Origin: Liopterus haemorrhoidalis | Taxonomy: Eukaryota; Arthropoda; Insecta; Coleoptera; Dytiscidae | Direction of reading: 5' to 3' | Assembly: GCA_963971575.1 (NCBI GenBank) | Contig: OZ020617.1 | Span: forward strand, 35,927,626 to 35,991,625 | Length of the DNA stretch: 64,000 nucleotides | Shown here: in pieces, positions 20,539 through 32,071 of the stretch | How positions within the stretch are numbered: the stretch's first letter is position 1 | How the letters are laid out: each line of letters starts with the position of its first letter | Position numbers and translations under genes: made by a program | The notes under the pieces: model-generated | Told to the model about the DNA's origin: nothing | The model's input: the letters and a program-made list of their open reading frames with translations, nothing else | Databases searched by the model: none

Positions 20539-22157
20539 CGTTGTATATGTAATATTCATTACTAGACTAACAATATGAAATAAATTTCGTAACAATCTAT
20601 ACATCATATTTTTAAGCGAATTTTTATCTATCTAATAGGATATTTTTAAGTGTTAAAAAAACTGTCATGTAATTGTAAATACACAAATTGCATTATAGAC
20701 GCCATCTTGTAAACCATTCGACGCATATTTGTGTACTATGCGGCAAACTGTAGCTAAAGCTTCATTCTACAAATATATTTCATGATATTTTGTTCTATTG
20801 TGAGAATTAAGTATAGTTATTGTGCTTGGTAATCTACTCTTGCCGCCACCTTGAATCTGCCGCAGTTGTCAATTTAGATGCTGCGGGTAAAAATGATTTA
20901 TTAGATGTAAAGAATATTTGTACCAAGTGACATTTCATTATCTTCAAGTATAATATTTTTTGACGAAGGTTCTAAACTACAATCATGTCGAAAAAAATGT
21001 TGACGTATTATTTGAATATTTCTATACAAAACTATATAAATATAAAACTTATTTGAAACCAACAAATATATCTTAAAAATTACAGAACATTGATACCTAT
21101 TATTAAGTTATTGAGCAATAACATTTTTACAATATTTTTTTCTACAATCATAAATATCCCATTAGATAGATAAAAATTTTGTGCAAAATTTGATGTATAG
21201 AGTGTTACTAATTATATTTCAGTTTTTTCGTTTTGTATAAGAAACTAATAATCTCTGGCGGTTGTACATAGCGTTAAGATTATATTTCTGTTACGGATAA
21301 ATGTTGATATGGCATTTGTCATAGTTTAGTTGAAGTTTATTATTTTGACAATAATTGGTCAAGCTAGACAACTCAGACTGAAGAAGAGCAGACTCTGCTA
21401 GGGTTCTGATGTTTATTATCTATTATCGTTTTCCTTATTTTACCTAAATAAACCTAACCTAATTACCGAAATTGATCATATTTACTGTACATATTTGTAA
21501 TTTTGGCGAGATTTGTTGTAATCGGCGCGATGACATTTTGTTAGGTTATGTAAAGGCATATAATGTAAACGTTTTCTCCGATGTAGACCGAGATAGCCAA
21601 TGTGTTTATATGTCTATCTCATTTTAACAACTCACTAACTACAAATTTGGAGAACTATCGACAATCAACAATGTATAACGTATTAAATTTTGAGCTCTGA
21701 ACTATTGCTCGCGTTACCATATGACAAACTTGTAAGTAACAATCAACAGTGCACAAGTCATAGTTACCTAATTTAAGAGCGCTGAACGCAGCTTGCGCCA
21801 TTTAAAAATTATTTAAGGCCGTACAGTTCTTATGTTGTTTACCACTGCATTAGGGTAATAAATATAAGACAACAAATATAGAAATTAATACAATTATATA
21901 TTGTTACTACAAACAATTTTTGTTATACAAATTTGTCTGTTCAGTCAATAATAAGGGTGATTTTAAGTTTTTTTAAAACAGTTTTAATCCTAACACTCCC
22001 CTAGAATAAAACTTTTGAGATACCTTAACGTCTATGTTCGAATCCTGGTTTTACTCTATCATTACACCAAATTACATGAAAATATGTCTAGCGGTTTTTG
22101 CGTGAATAAGTTTTTAAATGAATGACAGACAGATAAAAATAGATTTTTTTGCGGATC
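20539..22157. other. No recognisable gene
   Basis: AT-rich DNA without long reading frames. A phrase at about 22070-22125 resembles the common insect repeat text of AAATTACATGAAAATATGTC, GCGTGAATAAG and a short ACAGACAG run, suggesting a decayed repeat, but boundaries cannot be set. Confidence 0.4.
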
Positions 22158-22926
22158 ATAATGGGTGCGTTTTGTTGGTGGCTGGTTAGAAGTACTAGAA
22201 TTGATGCGCAAGAAAATGACAATTTTGATCGTGAAGTAAACATGGAATGACATTTGTATGGAGGTTAAATTATATAGTTGCAGAACAAATAACAAACATA
22301 TTTCAACTTAAATAAATAATCTAAATAATAAATGCAGAATAGGAAAACTTTATATATGAAGCAAAATATTCTAGAACGTAATGTTTCAGAATAAATAATT
22401 GAATTGGACATAAATTTTAAGTTTAGATTTAACAATACTATATTAAAATCCGATAGGTATATATTTATTTTAGGACACAAAATGAGAAAATACAGTAGTA
22501 ATACCAAGATTTAATTCTAATATCAAAGTGCTGGGTTTTGCCCTTTTTCCCGGCGTAACTAATTGAGTGTGGCAACATAGTATTAAACACTATTGTTAAA
22601 AAATAATAACATATTTATACTTGAATACATAGAAATACAATTAGGCATATGTATAACCACTATGTAATTTTATTTTTTTAAATTTGTACTTTAATTGCCT
22701 GGCAATAAAATATTTTATATATATAATTCTAATACATTTAAAAACCAAATGAAAACAACTGCATTTAAATATTACTTTTTATCCCCACCACACTTATTCA
22801 TTCCAGTCGTTCGACCTCAAATCATCGAATGAGTAGAATGAATAGAATGAAAATATTGTCCCGACAAAACGCGTATTCTGATTAAACCGAAACCAGAATT
22901 GGCACAACAAAACGCACCCATTGTAA
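22158..22926. mobile_element. Inverted-repeat-bounded element, about 770 bp
   Basis: ATAATGGGTGCGTTTTGTTG at the left is mirrored near 22898-22926 (CAACAAAACGCACCCATTGT). About 23 of 26 bases match. The interior is noncoding and AT-rich. It is probably a non-autonomous DNA transposon; the superfamily is uncertain, and flanking duplications are not clear. Confidence 0.5.
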
Positions 22927-23310
22927 TCACCTGAAACGTGTTGAAATCAAATTAGAGGCCGAAAAAATTAAAAAATATATAAGATTCCAATTTTATTAAT
23001 ATGAAAGATATCTTCTTAGGAAATATGAGCTTTAAATAAGATGTGTTTCACTGTTGACCTTACTCATTTCTGTTGTTTACAATATTTCTGCTGTTTACTG
23101 CTCGCGACTCGCCATTATAGGTATTTATAGCGAATTTTTACAGCCTAACGCCATGTTTCGGATTCTCCGTCTTTTGTCACGCAGAACTTCTTCTTCTTCC
23201 TGTTTCTTCTTGACATTAAACAGGTCCAATTCCCATGTTTATCTGGAATACCGTCTCTTAGGCTTTGTTGTGGTATTGTACCATATACGTATATTGCGCA
23301 TACGTGTACC

Positions 23311-23690
23311 CTACATCATCATTTTCATTATTGCATATCGGGTACCTAGTTCTGGTTTTCGGGTAAAACCAGGTGTAATTTTCGAGTAGCCCTCTTCCGG
23401 ATAGCCGGTTATGAATACTCGGTTTCGAATACCCGGTTTCCATACATAGGCCTCCTCTTTGAGGAGTGGTGATACAAAGGATGGCACATGACAGAGATCT
23501 GTCATGCCACCAGCAGCCAATTGCAGATCGGTCACTTGATATCGTCTGTCACCGGGTAGGTGGTTTCTAACTTCTTGACTACCATTCCAGTACTTGGTTC
23601 GTCTACTATCATTGTAGGCTCTAGCAATGTAGTCTGCCCACTGCCAATCCACATGCGTACTTCTTCCAGTTATGTTACAAACTTATGTTT
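23311..23690 (-). pseudogene. LINE 3' end, C-terminal ORF2 remnant
   Basis: The minus strand from 23652 reads DWQWADYIARAYNDSR, then a decayed equivalent of the GRP-TRW basic block, then DLQLAAGGMTDL. The family pattern is KWQWAGHIAR...GR...GRPxxRWxDD(L/I)...AG, common at the carboxyl end of insect LINE ORF2 proteins. The arginine-rich block is shifted out of frame. RT is absent. Downstream (lower coordinates) lie degenerate repeats with CGGATAGCCGG-like units. Clade not determinable. Confidence 0.6.
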
Positions 23691-23699
23691 GTTGTCTGA

Positions 23700-24418
23700 T
23701 ACACAAACTCTGATTTAAATAACTGTTCATGATCCAAACAGTGTAATGCCGTCTTTCATTCGTTGCATATTTATGTCCATTTTTCATTTATTGATTGTTT
23801 TGTTTCTTGTGAACATTTTGTCTGTGTACTTAACTAGCACGTCCAGTAATTTTCTATTTTCTATGAGAGTGATAGTTGTGATTAATGTGTGTACTCTAGC
23901 TGAAGGTCGAGACATTAAACATATGAGTGGCATGATTCACGTCCTTCGATAGGTGCTCTTATGACTAATTACAGCCTTCAGTGAAATATGGAGACAACAC
24001 AACCACCACACCTCCACCACTGATTAACGGCTCCTGGGAAAGTTATGAGATTGTGAAGCTTCTGCAATTTCTGCCTGAACACATATCACGTTCTCTTTTT
24101 GTTTATCACCACAGGTTGCAGTTATTCATTACAAAATAAAACAAATTAAACACAGTTTCATTTACCGGTTGGCCTTGAAAAACTAGCTCGTGCTCTAGAG
24201 ACTTAATATCCAAATTCAATATGTGGCTACTATTGAATAAAGAATGGGAACGTGTTTTTGATCTATTCCAATAGGCCAAGGCCTATAACAGGGTGTTCGG
24301 AGCTCCTAACACTGTATACAAGCACTGTTAGTTCTGCGTCCACATTGTGAGGGCTGGGTAATGTAACGAATGGTGTTATTCTGAACACAACTTCCAAGTT
24401 CAAACTATTGTCACAAAG
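23700..24418. other. No recognisable gene
   Basis: A short open frame at 23746-23952 is rich in phenylalanine and isoleucine but matches nothing I know. CCACCACACCTCCACCAC near 24001 is the only low-complexity tract. Confidence 0.4.
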
Positions 24419-24492
24419 GTGGCAATGTCGAGTCTAGAGCAGAATTGTAACATGTCAACATTGTGATAGGCAGTTATTTGAATAAAAAACTA

Positions 24493-24983
24493 CAGTAAAA
24501 CCTCGATTATCCGGACTAGGTTGGTGATAAATGTAGTCCAGATACCGAAAAATCCGGATAATCGAAAACAAATTTGGAGAAATAGGAAAGAAAAATTACG
24601 TACATTAAACATGAAGCTTTTTTTATTGATATAAATACGTTCAGTAAACTGTGTAATTTTTTTACTTTCTTTTTTTTATATCCGATATTGTGGAAGTGCC
24701 GACGCCATATTTATCAGACCAATAACGTCCTGAGTCACCTCATTTCAATGCACTGATGATATCTAATTTGTCTTTTAGAGATAGCACAACACGTTTTCTT
24801 TTCGATGACATATGGGTAATATTAAAAGAAAATATTTAAATCGCACGTCAAGACACGTCATGATGTGAAAACTGATACACAGCGGCGTAACACAGCGAAT
24901 TCGTAAAATAATGTCCTCGTTTAAAAGAATCAGGATAATCGAAAATTCGGATAATCGAGGTCTGGATAATCAAGGTTCTACTG
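24493..24983 (-). mobile_element. pogo/Tigger-type element, 491 bp, internally deleted
   Basis: Ends CAGTAAAACCTCGATTATCC and, inverted, CAGTAGAACCTTGATTATCC, both classic pogo/Tigger termini, flanked by TA (24491-24492, 24984-24985). It sits inside an LTR copy and therefore inserted after it. Only the N-terminal coding part of the transposase remains. Confidence 0.9.
24662..24811 (-). pseudogene. N-terminal fragment of pogo/Tigger transposase
   Basis: From the ATG at 24811 the frame reads MSSKRKRVVLSLKDKLDII, with a TGA at codon 24, then continues in frame through KYGVGTSTISDIKK to a stop at 24662-24664. This is the CENP-B-type N-terminal helix-turn-helix that binds element ends. Intact transposases are about 500 residues with a DDD catalytic core; that part is deleted. 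The frame is otherwise conserved across the premature stop, suggesting modest age. Confidence 0.8.
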
Positions 24984-25277
24984 TATTTAATAGCGTCTTC
25001 ATGAGCTAAATTTGTTTACATAAAGCACACGCTACCTACCATAATTGGGTGGGTAATGTCAACTATTGTCACGAAGGTGTCAATGTTCAGCCTACACAGG
25101 ATTGCAACACGTCGACATTGTGATAGACAGCTGTTTGATTAAAAAACTAGTTGTCAGCGTCTTCATAAGCGGAATTTATTTACGTAAAACAAACGCTACT
25201 TTTCACAAATGAGTTTGTCGATAGGGAACTAGGCTACAACGGAAGTATAAATAAAGGACCGCGGAAGTCAGTTCGAG

Positions 25278-25976
25278 CAGTGATTATCAACCTTTTTGGC
25301 ATCACGAACCCTCTGTATTGTATTTTAAAGTTGACGGACTCCGGTCCAGGGGGTCCATTTATACATACATCCATGAATAATATATAACTTTAACGAATTT
25401 CAGTGGGACAGTTTAAAGCATTCATCATACAGCCCCGTACTTCCTCCAATTGAGTATCTAGTCCACCATCTCAAAGACTTTCTGTGTGGTGGAAGACTGG
25501 AAATTGACGATGGATTGAAAATAAAGAATTGATTGTTTTTGCGACAAACGTATCCAAAAACGCATCCCAAAATATGACAAGTATCTTTGGTGACTATGCA
25601 GAAAAATAAGAAATACACACACTATCCATGTATTCCATATCTTGTGGAGGAAAGAGGATATAAAGGCTTTTCCCAGGAAGAAAATTTTTAGAAAATGCGT
25701 TAAAATAATACCTTACTTAGCGCAATTTGGTTTTTGCGTCCGCCTATTTCTGTGACCTAAAATACCTGAAATATTAGTTTTAATTTGCAGCTATTAATAT
25801 TTCAATAAAGGCTAAGATTTAATAAATTAATATTCATTTATACAAAAACTTATTACTGTGCCCCTTATATAAAGCAATCTATTATTTTTGTTGATTTTTG
25901 AGAAAAGGGTAACTAAAAGCTTACGGACCTCTTTGACAGAGCCCACGGACACATTGAGCAACTCTGAGTCAGAGGA
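25278..25976. mobile_element. hAT-type insertion, about 699 bp
   Basis: The left end CAGTGATTATCAACCTTTTT and the right end (inverted) CAGAGTTGCTCAATG resemble the CAGTGGTTCTCAACC termini of hAT elements. Flanks AGTTCGAG (25270-25277) and AGTCAGAG (25977-25984) match at 6 of 8. It interrupts an LTR. Confidence 0.55.
25405..25615 (+). pseudogene. C-terminal scrap of a mariner transposase
   Basis: Across several frames the plus strand reads HLKDFLCGGR, then IQKRIPKYDKYL, then GDYAEK. The IQKxxPxYDKCL...GDYVEK tail is a hallmark of SETMAR-like mariner transposases. The catalytic core is missing. It lies inside the hAT insertion at 25278-25976, so either the hAT carried it or it inserted later. 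Confidence 0.55.
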
Positions 25977-26307
25977 TACTGGCACAGAAACTTCATCAGT
26001 ACTCGCTCGGCCAATACCATCTCCAACGTTCCACTAGAACAAGATGACGACCACATGAGTCTTCCGTGTATTTCCGAATAGACCAAGTAAGTTGAAAAAG
26101 ACTTCCCTAGACACCTCGACTCCGCGATGGGCAATACCCACCATGGCGACAGGTCCAAGTGATCCCGGTCAGCACAGGGTAGACGTTGGCTACCCCAGTT
26201 CCCACGGAAATTTATTTAAATGCTCATAATGTAATACATAACATGCATCTAATAAATATTGCTGTTAAACCAATAATTTGTGTTTCCATCAAAGCATCCA
26301 CGTGACA

Positions 26308-27659
26308 CGTTCTATTTTGTAACATATATTACCATCATTTGACTTATTTAACAATTAAGAAATTTACACCATTGTTTAAAGGGAACAATTTTAATTAGAA
26401 TAACATCGCATAAACGCTTTATCTAAATAGGTGCCAAGTATCTAAACAAAATACAAATTTCTGGAACAAATTGCTGGAGTACTTGGCTAAGAGAATTAGC
26501 GCAGACAGAAAAAGCTAGCTTTCCTAGTAACGAAACTTGACATGGAGCAGACAATTCCAACACATCATTACGATAAATAAATAAAAAATCGTAAATAACA
26601 GTATTATCTGGTGTAAGGGAGGTAATTTTTGTGTTATTTCATAAATAAATTCAATATAATTATCCAATGTTTTTAGTTGGTTACTTATCTGAGGAGATTA
26701 TACAATTTAATTTATGGATAATAAATGTCGTCTCGATTGACCTGGGAGTGAAATGATATTTAATGGTTGGGCGATGTAAGCTTTTCAGGGTAGTCGCGTT
26801 TTAAGTAGTCGATTTTAAATCGTCATAACGTTAGGAAGGCATTAGGGTAGTTGACTCTAAAGAGTGAAGATGTGAAGTAATGTTTTAAGGGAGTTGAGCT
26901 TAACCTGTCATAAGGTTAAGTCGTGTTTTAAGTAGAGTAAGATTTTATTCATCATGAGTTATAGTCATTTAGTGTTGTCGGTCAAGTCGAGTTTTAGTAA
27001 AAAGTAATTTCGTATGAACGTTAGTGTAGTGTCCAGCTAAAGAGATGTGAGAGATAAATGGTTTTAGTAGATGTTAGTCAGGACTGTGGTGTCCAGTAGA
27101 CAAATTAGTGATTAGTGCTAAGAGTTTAGTGTTTAGTGTTTGTCTCATTTGGAGCTATTATTGGAGTTAGCTGTATCAACGTAATAGATATAAGTCTAGT
27201 TTAATTAGTGTAAATATTTAAACCGTATCATAATTAAAGTAGATTAGATAAAATGTTGACTTTAATTGAACAACCTTTAACTCCTTCCAAGAATCATAGC
27301 AACTAGCTAGCGGACCAATAGGGGGGTCCAGACTTGATCCGCTCGCAAGTCTGGATACTCATAATGTGAGGGAGACCTAATGTTGAGGGATGTACAGAGT
27401 ACGTACAAATAAAGTAAATTAATCAACCAACCGTAACATTTATACTTATATATCGTAGGCTCCCCACACTGGAAAGAAACCCTGGGAGCAGCCAAAATCT
27501 AGAAGGATTGCAAGCCAGAACTGATGACGACTGAAGCAAAAGTGAAATATCTTTGCTGTATCTTTTTAGTTCTAGTTGACATACACTGAAAGTTTTGTCA
27601 AAAGTGATGAAATTTTGTTTTGTTTTATTAAAAATAATTACGCTAATAATATTCAAAAT
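26308..27659. other. No recognisable gene; small perfect hairpin at 27327-27355
   Basis: About 26720-27240 is unusually rich in G and T (TTTAGTG, GTTAGTG, AAGTCG words recur), possibly a decayed LTR leader. TCCAGACTTG and its inverse CAAGTCTGGA form a perfect 10-bp hairpin around a 9-base loop at 27327-27355. Confidence 0.4.
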
Positions 27660-27985
27660 AAACTCTTATAACTAAGGTAAGGCGATCCATTCACGCCGGT
27701 AACATATACAGTTTTCCATTCTTCTTGTATTTTTCTCTTCCTCTTGAAACCCTAGTACTGTTACTTCCGAGCTCTCAAAATTCTTTCCAGGGATTTTTAT
27801 CTTTTGAAATGAGAAAATGTCATACGGTGCCAGATTAGAACTTTATGGAGATTGTGCCAATTATCTGACGGGAGTAACCTCTAAAAAATCGTTCGTTCGT
27901 TGGACAGTGTGTGCCGACGCGTATTCGTGGTTAAACAAAATACTGGGCAATTGTTTTATTTTTTTTTATTTTGACCGAATTGTAC
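27660..27985 (-). pseudogene. Mariner transposase remnant
   Basis: On the minus strand, from 27965 down, the sequence reads EYASAHTVQRTNDFLE, then a decayed SPxLAPYD, then IFSFQKIKIPGKNFESSE. This matches the HDNA..HTA..T.DFLE...YSPDLAPYDFFLFP.K stretch around the second and third catalytic Asp. The second Asp is Tyr (EYAS for HDNA), and stops are present. Only about 100 residues survive. Confidence 0.6.
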
Positions 27986-27989
27986 GCAG

Positions 27990-29049
27990 CTTAACAGTAA
28001 TAATTTTGCGATATAAAACAAGTTTGAACTTGTCTGTGACAGAAAATTACTATTCAGCATTTAATATTACAGGATTTAATAATGTAATAAGCGTCTGGGT
28101 ATAAAGGAATCCCATTGATTCAATAAATATTTTCCAACTACGCCATTGACGAATCCGTCCCAGCTATTTAATCATTACTCCCTCATTACAAGAGTAAGCG
28201 AATTATAATTGAAACCACCAAGATATCTTAGAATCCTGAAATGCCTTGAACACCTGGATAGATAGACCTCTTAATGATAACAGATCTTCTATTGTGATAC
28301 AAACCGACTTATACTACATGTAACATAATTCTTACATCCCACATGTTTCCCAGATATCCTTTGTTCATAATACCACCCGTGATTCTATAGAATACCGTAG
28401 TGTTCAACCCGGCTTAGCTCCCTGAAACAAACCTACAATGTTTAGGAGGATTGCATGTGAATAAGATTAATCAGGATATCTCCAGGAGGCATTGGGGACT
28501 TTAAGAATAGATCGAACACGTGAGAAGTTAGATTAAAATCAATATCCAGTCTATGTTTGACAGTTATTGTCAATCAGCAACTATTTTAGTCTATCAAGGA
28601 CCTAGAATTCTCTTGCGTTACAACCAAGATATCAGTTTGTTATTTAAAGGATAAATAGAGAGAATGAGAGGGGAGGAGGGAGCGAGAGATTTTGAGAGAG
28701 GTATGCATAAGGGAAAGCTAATATAAGAATTTTTTCCCCTAGTCGTTGCCAGGGCAGGCAGAAATTTTAAAGCATCCGTCTTGTTTCAAAGAGTATGCTT
28801 CTGCATAGCATACTTGTAGTGAAATAGGAAATACAGTGGTAGCAGAAAATATAAGTACAAAAAGGAGACAAAGAAGAAAATATTATTTTTCTACATGGCT
28901 CACCCTAGAATGATTGAAAATAAGAAATTCAGGTAGACCGTGGAATACAAAAGCAGCACTATCATTTTAGGCAGTTATTTACATGTCATTTAAAGTAAGT
29001 TATGTTAGTTGGGTTGGAGTAAAGAATAGGTGAATACAAAGTTACAAAT
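27990..29049. other. No recognisable gene
   Basis: Mostly AT-rich DNA; a purine-rich GAGAGAG tract lies at 28660-28705. A short string at 28455-28475 recurs near 19010. Confidence 0.45.
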
Positions 29050-29188
29050 TTCTTTACAGAGGGCAGCACAACAACTTCACTAAATATTTCAAACATTATC
29101 AGTGGCTCTAAAACAATGGTTTTTGGTCTAGAAACGCATGCAAATGATGCACATTTTTAATTGGGCTAATATGGAGGAAAATAAAGTA
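29050..29188. repeat. 139-bp direct repeat, left copy
   Basis: Identical to 29660-29798 over 139 bp, from TTCTTTACAGAGGGCAGC to GGAAAATAAAGTA. The two copies bracket a 471-bp LINE insert and look like a very long target-site duplication. Confidence 0.95.
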
Positions 29189-29659
29189 GTAGTAATAATC
29201 TTTATTCATGCCTTTCGGCTTCGAATTAAGTACATTTCATACATACATTTTTTCCAAACCCATTAATTGTATAATAATCAACACTCACAAAAATTCATTT
29301 AAAAGAAAAAAAAAAAAATAAAATAAAAAGATATATAAATATATATATATATATATATAGAGAGATATTTAAACAAAAAATACAAAAAAAATCAGAAAAT
29401 GTCACATTGATATATTGCATAACAAAAGTTTTTTTTTTTTTTTGAAAAAACGTCAGTCTTTTGGCTGCTGGGCGTAAGTTTCTCTTCTATTCTTCACCTT
29501 CCTCATCCATTTTATACCACTTCCGGATTCCCCAAGTACCTTTTCCAGTCGCCCTGGATCTTCCCCTATTCCCGGGCAGCGTCGCAAGTGGTAGAGAGTT
29601 TCCGGCTGTTCCCCGCATGTCCTACATTTCCTTTCTTCCTCTTCTTCTTCCTCCTCTTC
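29189..29659 (-). mobile_element. 5'-truncated LINE insert, 471 bp
   Basis: Read on the minus strand, the insert begins with GAAGAAGAGG repeats and encodes a cysteine-histidine block: CRTCGEQPETLYHLRRC, then KWMRKVKNRRE and a stop, followed by an AT-rich 3' UTR with a TA microsatellite. A CX2C...HX4C block at the ORF end is typical of R1- and CR1-like LINEs. The 3' end at 29189 reads ATAAAGATTATTACTAC. The long tandem E codons at the 5' edge are from GAA repeats. Confidence 0.75.
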
Positions 29660-29798
29660 TTCTTTACAGAGGGCAGCACAACAACTTCACTAAATATTTC
29701 AAACATTATCAGTGGCTCTAAAACAATGGTTTTTGGTCTAGAAACGCATGCAAATGATGCACATTTTTAATTGGGCTAATATGGAGGAAAATAAAGTA
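29660..29798. repeat. 139-bp direct repeat, right copy
   Basis: Perfect copy of 29050-29188. No mismatch seen, which implies a recent insertion. Confidence 0.95.
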
Positions 29799-29814
29799 AT
29801 ATGTACCTAAAAAC

Positions 29815-30000
29815 AAGGTAATTAGGTTAGGTTTAGTTAGTAAAAGTCTAGAACCGAGCGGAGCGAGCTACCTTTCTTCTAGTTTAATGAGAAAACACTA
29901 TCTTAAGTTAGGTTAGGTTAGTAAGAGATTTGGTGAGAAGAAGCCGAGCGAAGCGAGCTACCTGTCTTCTGGTTTAATGATAAAACCTAGTTTGATGACA
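29815..30000. repeat. TTAGG-rich repeat, two units of about 90 bp
   Basis: Each unit has GTTAGGTTAGGTTAG-like sequence followed by CCGAGCGAAGCGAGCTACC and a TCTTCTAGTTTAATG block. The same unit occurs three times at 50763-51000. Confidence 0.85.
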
Positions 30001-30079
30001 CCCACACTATTAATGCCACCTGTTTAGAATCACTGTACATTGAACAAATCACGTATGCTGGATGCGTGCGCAGTTGTGT

Positions 30080-31180
30080 AGTCACCTATTCTTTACTTTT
30101 GCCGTTAGTTGGATCTCAGTTACTTCATTTTTTAAGGTATCATTGTGATTCAGAATATGGATTTAATCAAAAAGCATTTTTGAATATGATTTATTTTAAT
30201 TTAAAAAAAAAGGTTTAAGTGCTAATAAGTGCAAAAAAAGTTTAAGATTAGTTTTTAATGAACAAGCATCTTCTTGGCTAATATTAATAGCTTGTCTAAA
30301 GAATTTGATCCAGGCAGAAATACTGTTCAGCACCAAAGAGAAGCAAGGTGTTCTCCTACAGCTGTTACCGAAAAAACATTGCTGCTGTTAAGAAGATAAT
30401 TGAAGAATACAATAAAGCCACTTCTGTGGTAGTAGAACATCAATTTTAGATTTAATCCTCAACTATTAACAGAATCATACACGATCATCTTCATTTAAAA
30501 AAAGTTGTTAGTCGTTTTGTTCCACATTAGTTTTCTAATTTCCAAAAAGCGGAGCGCATAATATTTTGGCATGAAACTTTAAATCTTCTAAATAGTGACG
30601 GGCATAAATTTTTTAAAAATTGTGACAGCTAGTGATACTTGTATTTCTTGTCTCGACGTACACGCCAAGGGATTCGTGTATGGACACACTATGCTGGGGA
30701 AACTCCAACAATAATTAAGAACCAGTTAACTATGAAAAAGCAATATATGCAGTATTCTTTAGAAATACGGGTCTGGTAAAGACAATTAAGGATGATTAAT
30801 GGATGCACAGTAGAGTTCCAGAGAAACGGATTACGTTACAACATTGATAAAACATCGTCCCATAGGGCAGTTTTAACTAAATAGGTTATAGAAGACCTGA
30901 CATGCTCACCTGATTTGGAAATGTACGGCTTTTGGCTATTTATGGACTTTATGAGATAGAAGAATTTCGTCTGAGGAAGAGTTTGTTCAATCCATGATAT
31001 ATTTTGTAGATATTCTGATAGAAGATTGGTTTTGAGCTTTCAAGATGTGGAAGGAAAAATATGGCCTAGTGAATTATTGCTAACAAGAACTACTTTGAAC
31101 ATGTTTAAAATTAAATTCTAAAAAATATGAAGTATGTGAGTTAGTTCCAATAATTTTAACGTGACCCTCATGTTAGAAAT
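30080..31180 (+). pseudogene. Mariner transposase remnant, full length but decayed
   Basis: From the ATG at 30157 (MDLIKKHF) several frames give, in order: FDPGRNTVQHQREARC, NIAAVKKIIEEYN, HETLNLLNSDGHKFFKN, RTRQGIRVW, GETPTIIKNQLTMKK, a decayed DKTSSHRAVLTK for the second catalytic block, and SPDLEMYGFWLF for the third. Near 31085 it ends NKNYFEHV. This is the order of a SETMAR-like mariner transposase of about 340 residues. Stops and frameshifts occur throughout. Element ends are not clearly defined. Confidence 0.7.
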
Positions 31181-31587
31181 GCTATTATAGAGACAGTCTA
31201 AACAGGAAAACCTTTGACGTAAGATCTAAGCTTTCAGTTTGTTTGAGAATTTTATATTTAAAAAATAAATGATAATCTCTCAAACGGATACATACCTGTC
31301 TCTATATAAATCATCATCAACATTGGCGCGACAGCTCGAGGTGTGCCTAGGCCTCCTGTTTCCAGTTTTCATGACCATATTTTCAATCTATGTACATTCA
31401 GAAGTAATATTGTCACAATTATAATATAATTGTATGCTAATGTCCCAATTCCTTGAGCGGCCTTTAGGTCGTGTAGGTCGCGGTTGCTGACTTGCGGTTT
31501 TGGGAATTAAAGAATGTGCAGAGTGTTGCGTGTTTGTCAACATAAGTTTTGAATTACTTTCTAATGTGTTGATAAACATTATTTAAT
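31181..31587. other. No recognisable gene
   Basis: AT-rich spacer with a CTCGAGGTGTGCCTAGGCCT string at 31335. No motif recognised. Confidence 0.45.
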
Positions 31588-32071
31588 TGTGCCGACTATG
31601 GTCTTTAATTGCTGCCAACAATTACATAAATGAATAATGTGTTCAAAACAATTGAGGTAGGACCTGACGTCATAGTGTCCTGGTTAACAGTTATAAAATG
31701 GTTTTAGGGAATAGACTCGTTAGGCAGTTATTCATGGAGACTCAGTGATTAATTGAGTCATTCATTGAAGTAGTTAGTTATTCATTCGATCATTTTTGTG
31801 AGCACGCTACCCGAGGACCAGCCCAGCTGTTCAAGTCACCAACCCGAGATGTGAGTGCCGTCTACAGGGCTTCTCCACGTGTCCGCCTCGTGCGGATACA
31901 TGGGGTGTTTCGACCGATCCTGGAGAAGCCGGGACAAGAACGGAACTTACATCAGCTACTAACAGTCAACACCAGCAGCCATTCTGACAATTAATTGTAT
32001 TGTGTTTTAAAATTATTATAATATAATAAATTTTGTAGTAAGATGTCCGTTCTTGAATCCACCCCGTGACA
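31588..32071 (+). repeat. Candidate solo LTR, 484 bp
   Basis: Begins TGTGCCGACTATGG and ends CCCCGTGACA; a TATAAAATGG box lies near 31692 and an AATAAA near 32026, in promoter-then-polyA order. The GC-richer middle (31800-31940) resembles a transcribed leader. No target duplication or second LTR found. Confidence 0.35.

Larger units (their letters stand above)
24419..25036 (+). repeat. Partial LTR copy, split by a pogo element
   Basis: Starts TGTCACAAAGGTGG like the solo LTR at 16637. Matching sequence runs to 24492, then resumes at 24984 (AGCGTCTTCATGAG) and ends near 25036. Only the first 150 bases of the LTR are represented. The split falls exactly at a TA dinucleotide. Confidence 0.65.
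25067..26307 (+). repeat. LTR copy with nested hAT element
   Basis: Starts TGTCACGAAGGTGTC and ends CACGTGACA, so TGTCAC/GTGACA is a perfect 6-bp inverted end pair. A TATA-like TATAAATAAAGG sits near 25247 and an AATAAAT near 26250. The hAT insertion at 25278-25976 accounts for the length beyond about 540 bp. Flanking duplication not evident. Confidence 0.65.

Noticed and set aside
23054..23389. 111-codon open frame on the plus strand
   Set aside because: Overlaps the antisense of a LINE 3' region and has no recognisable motif.
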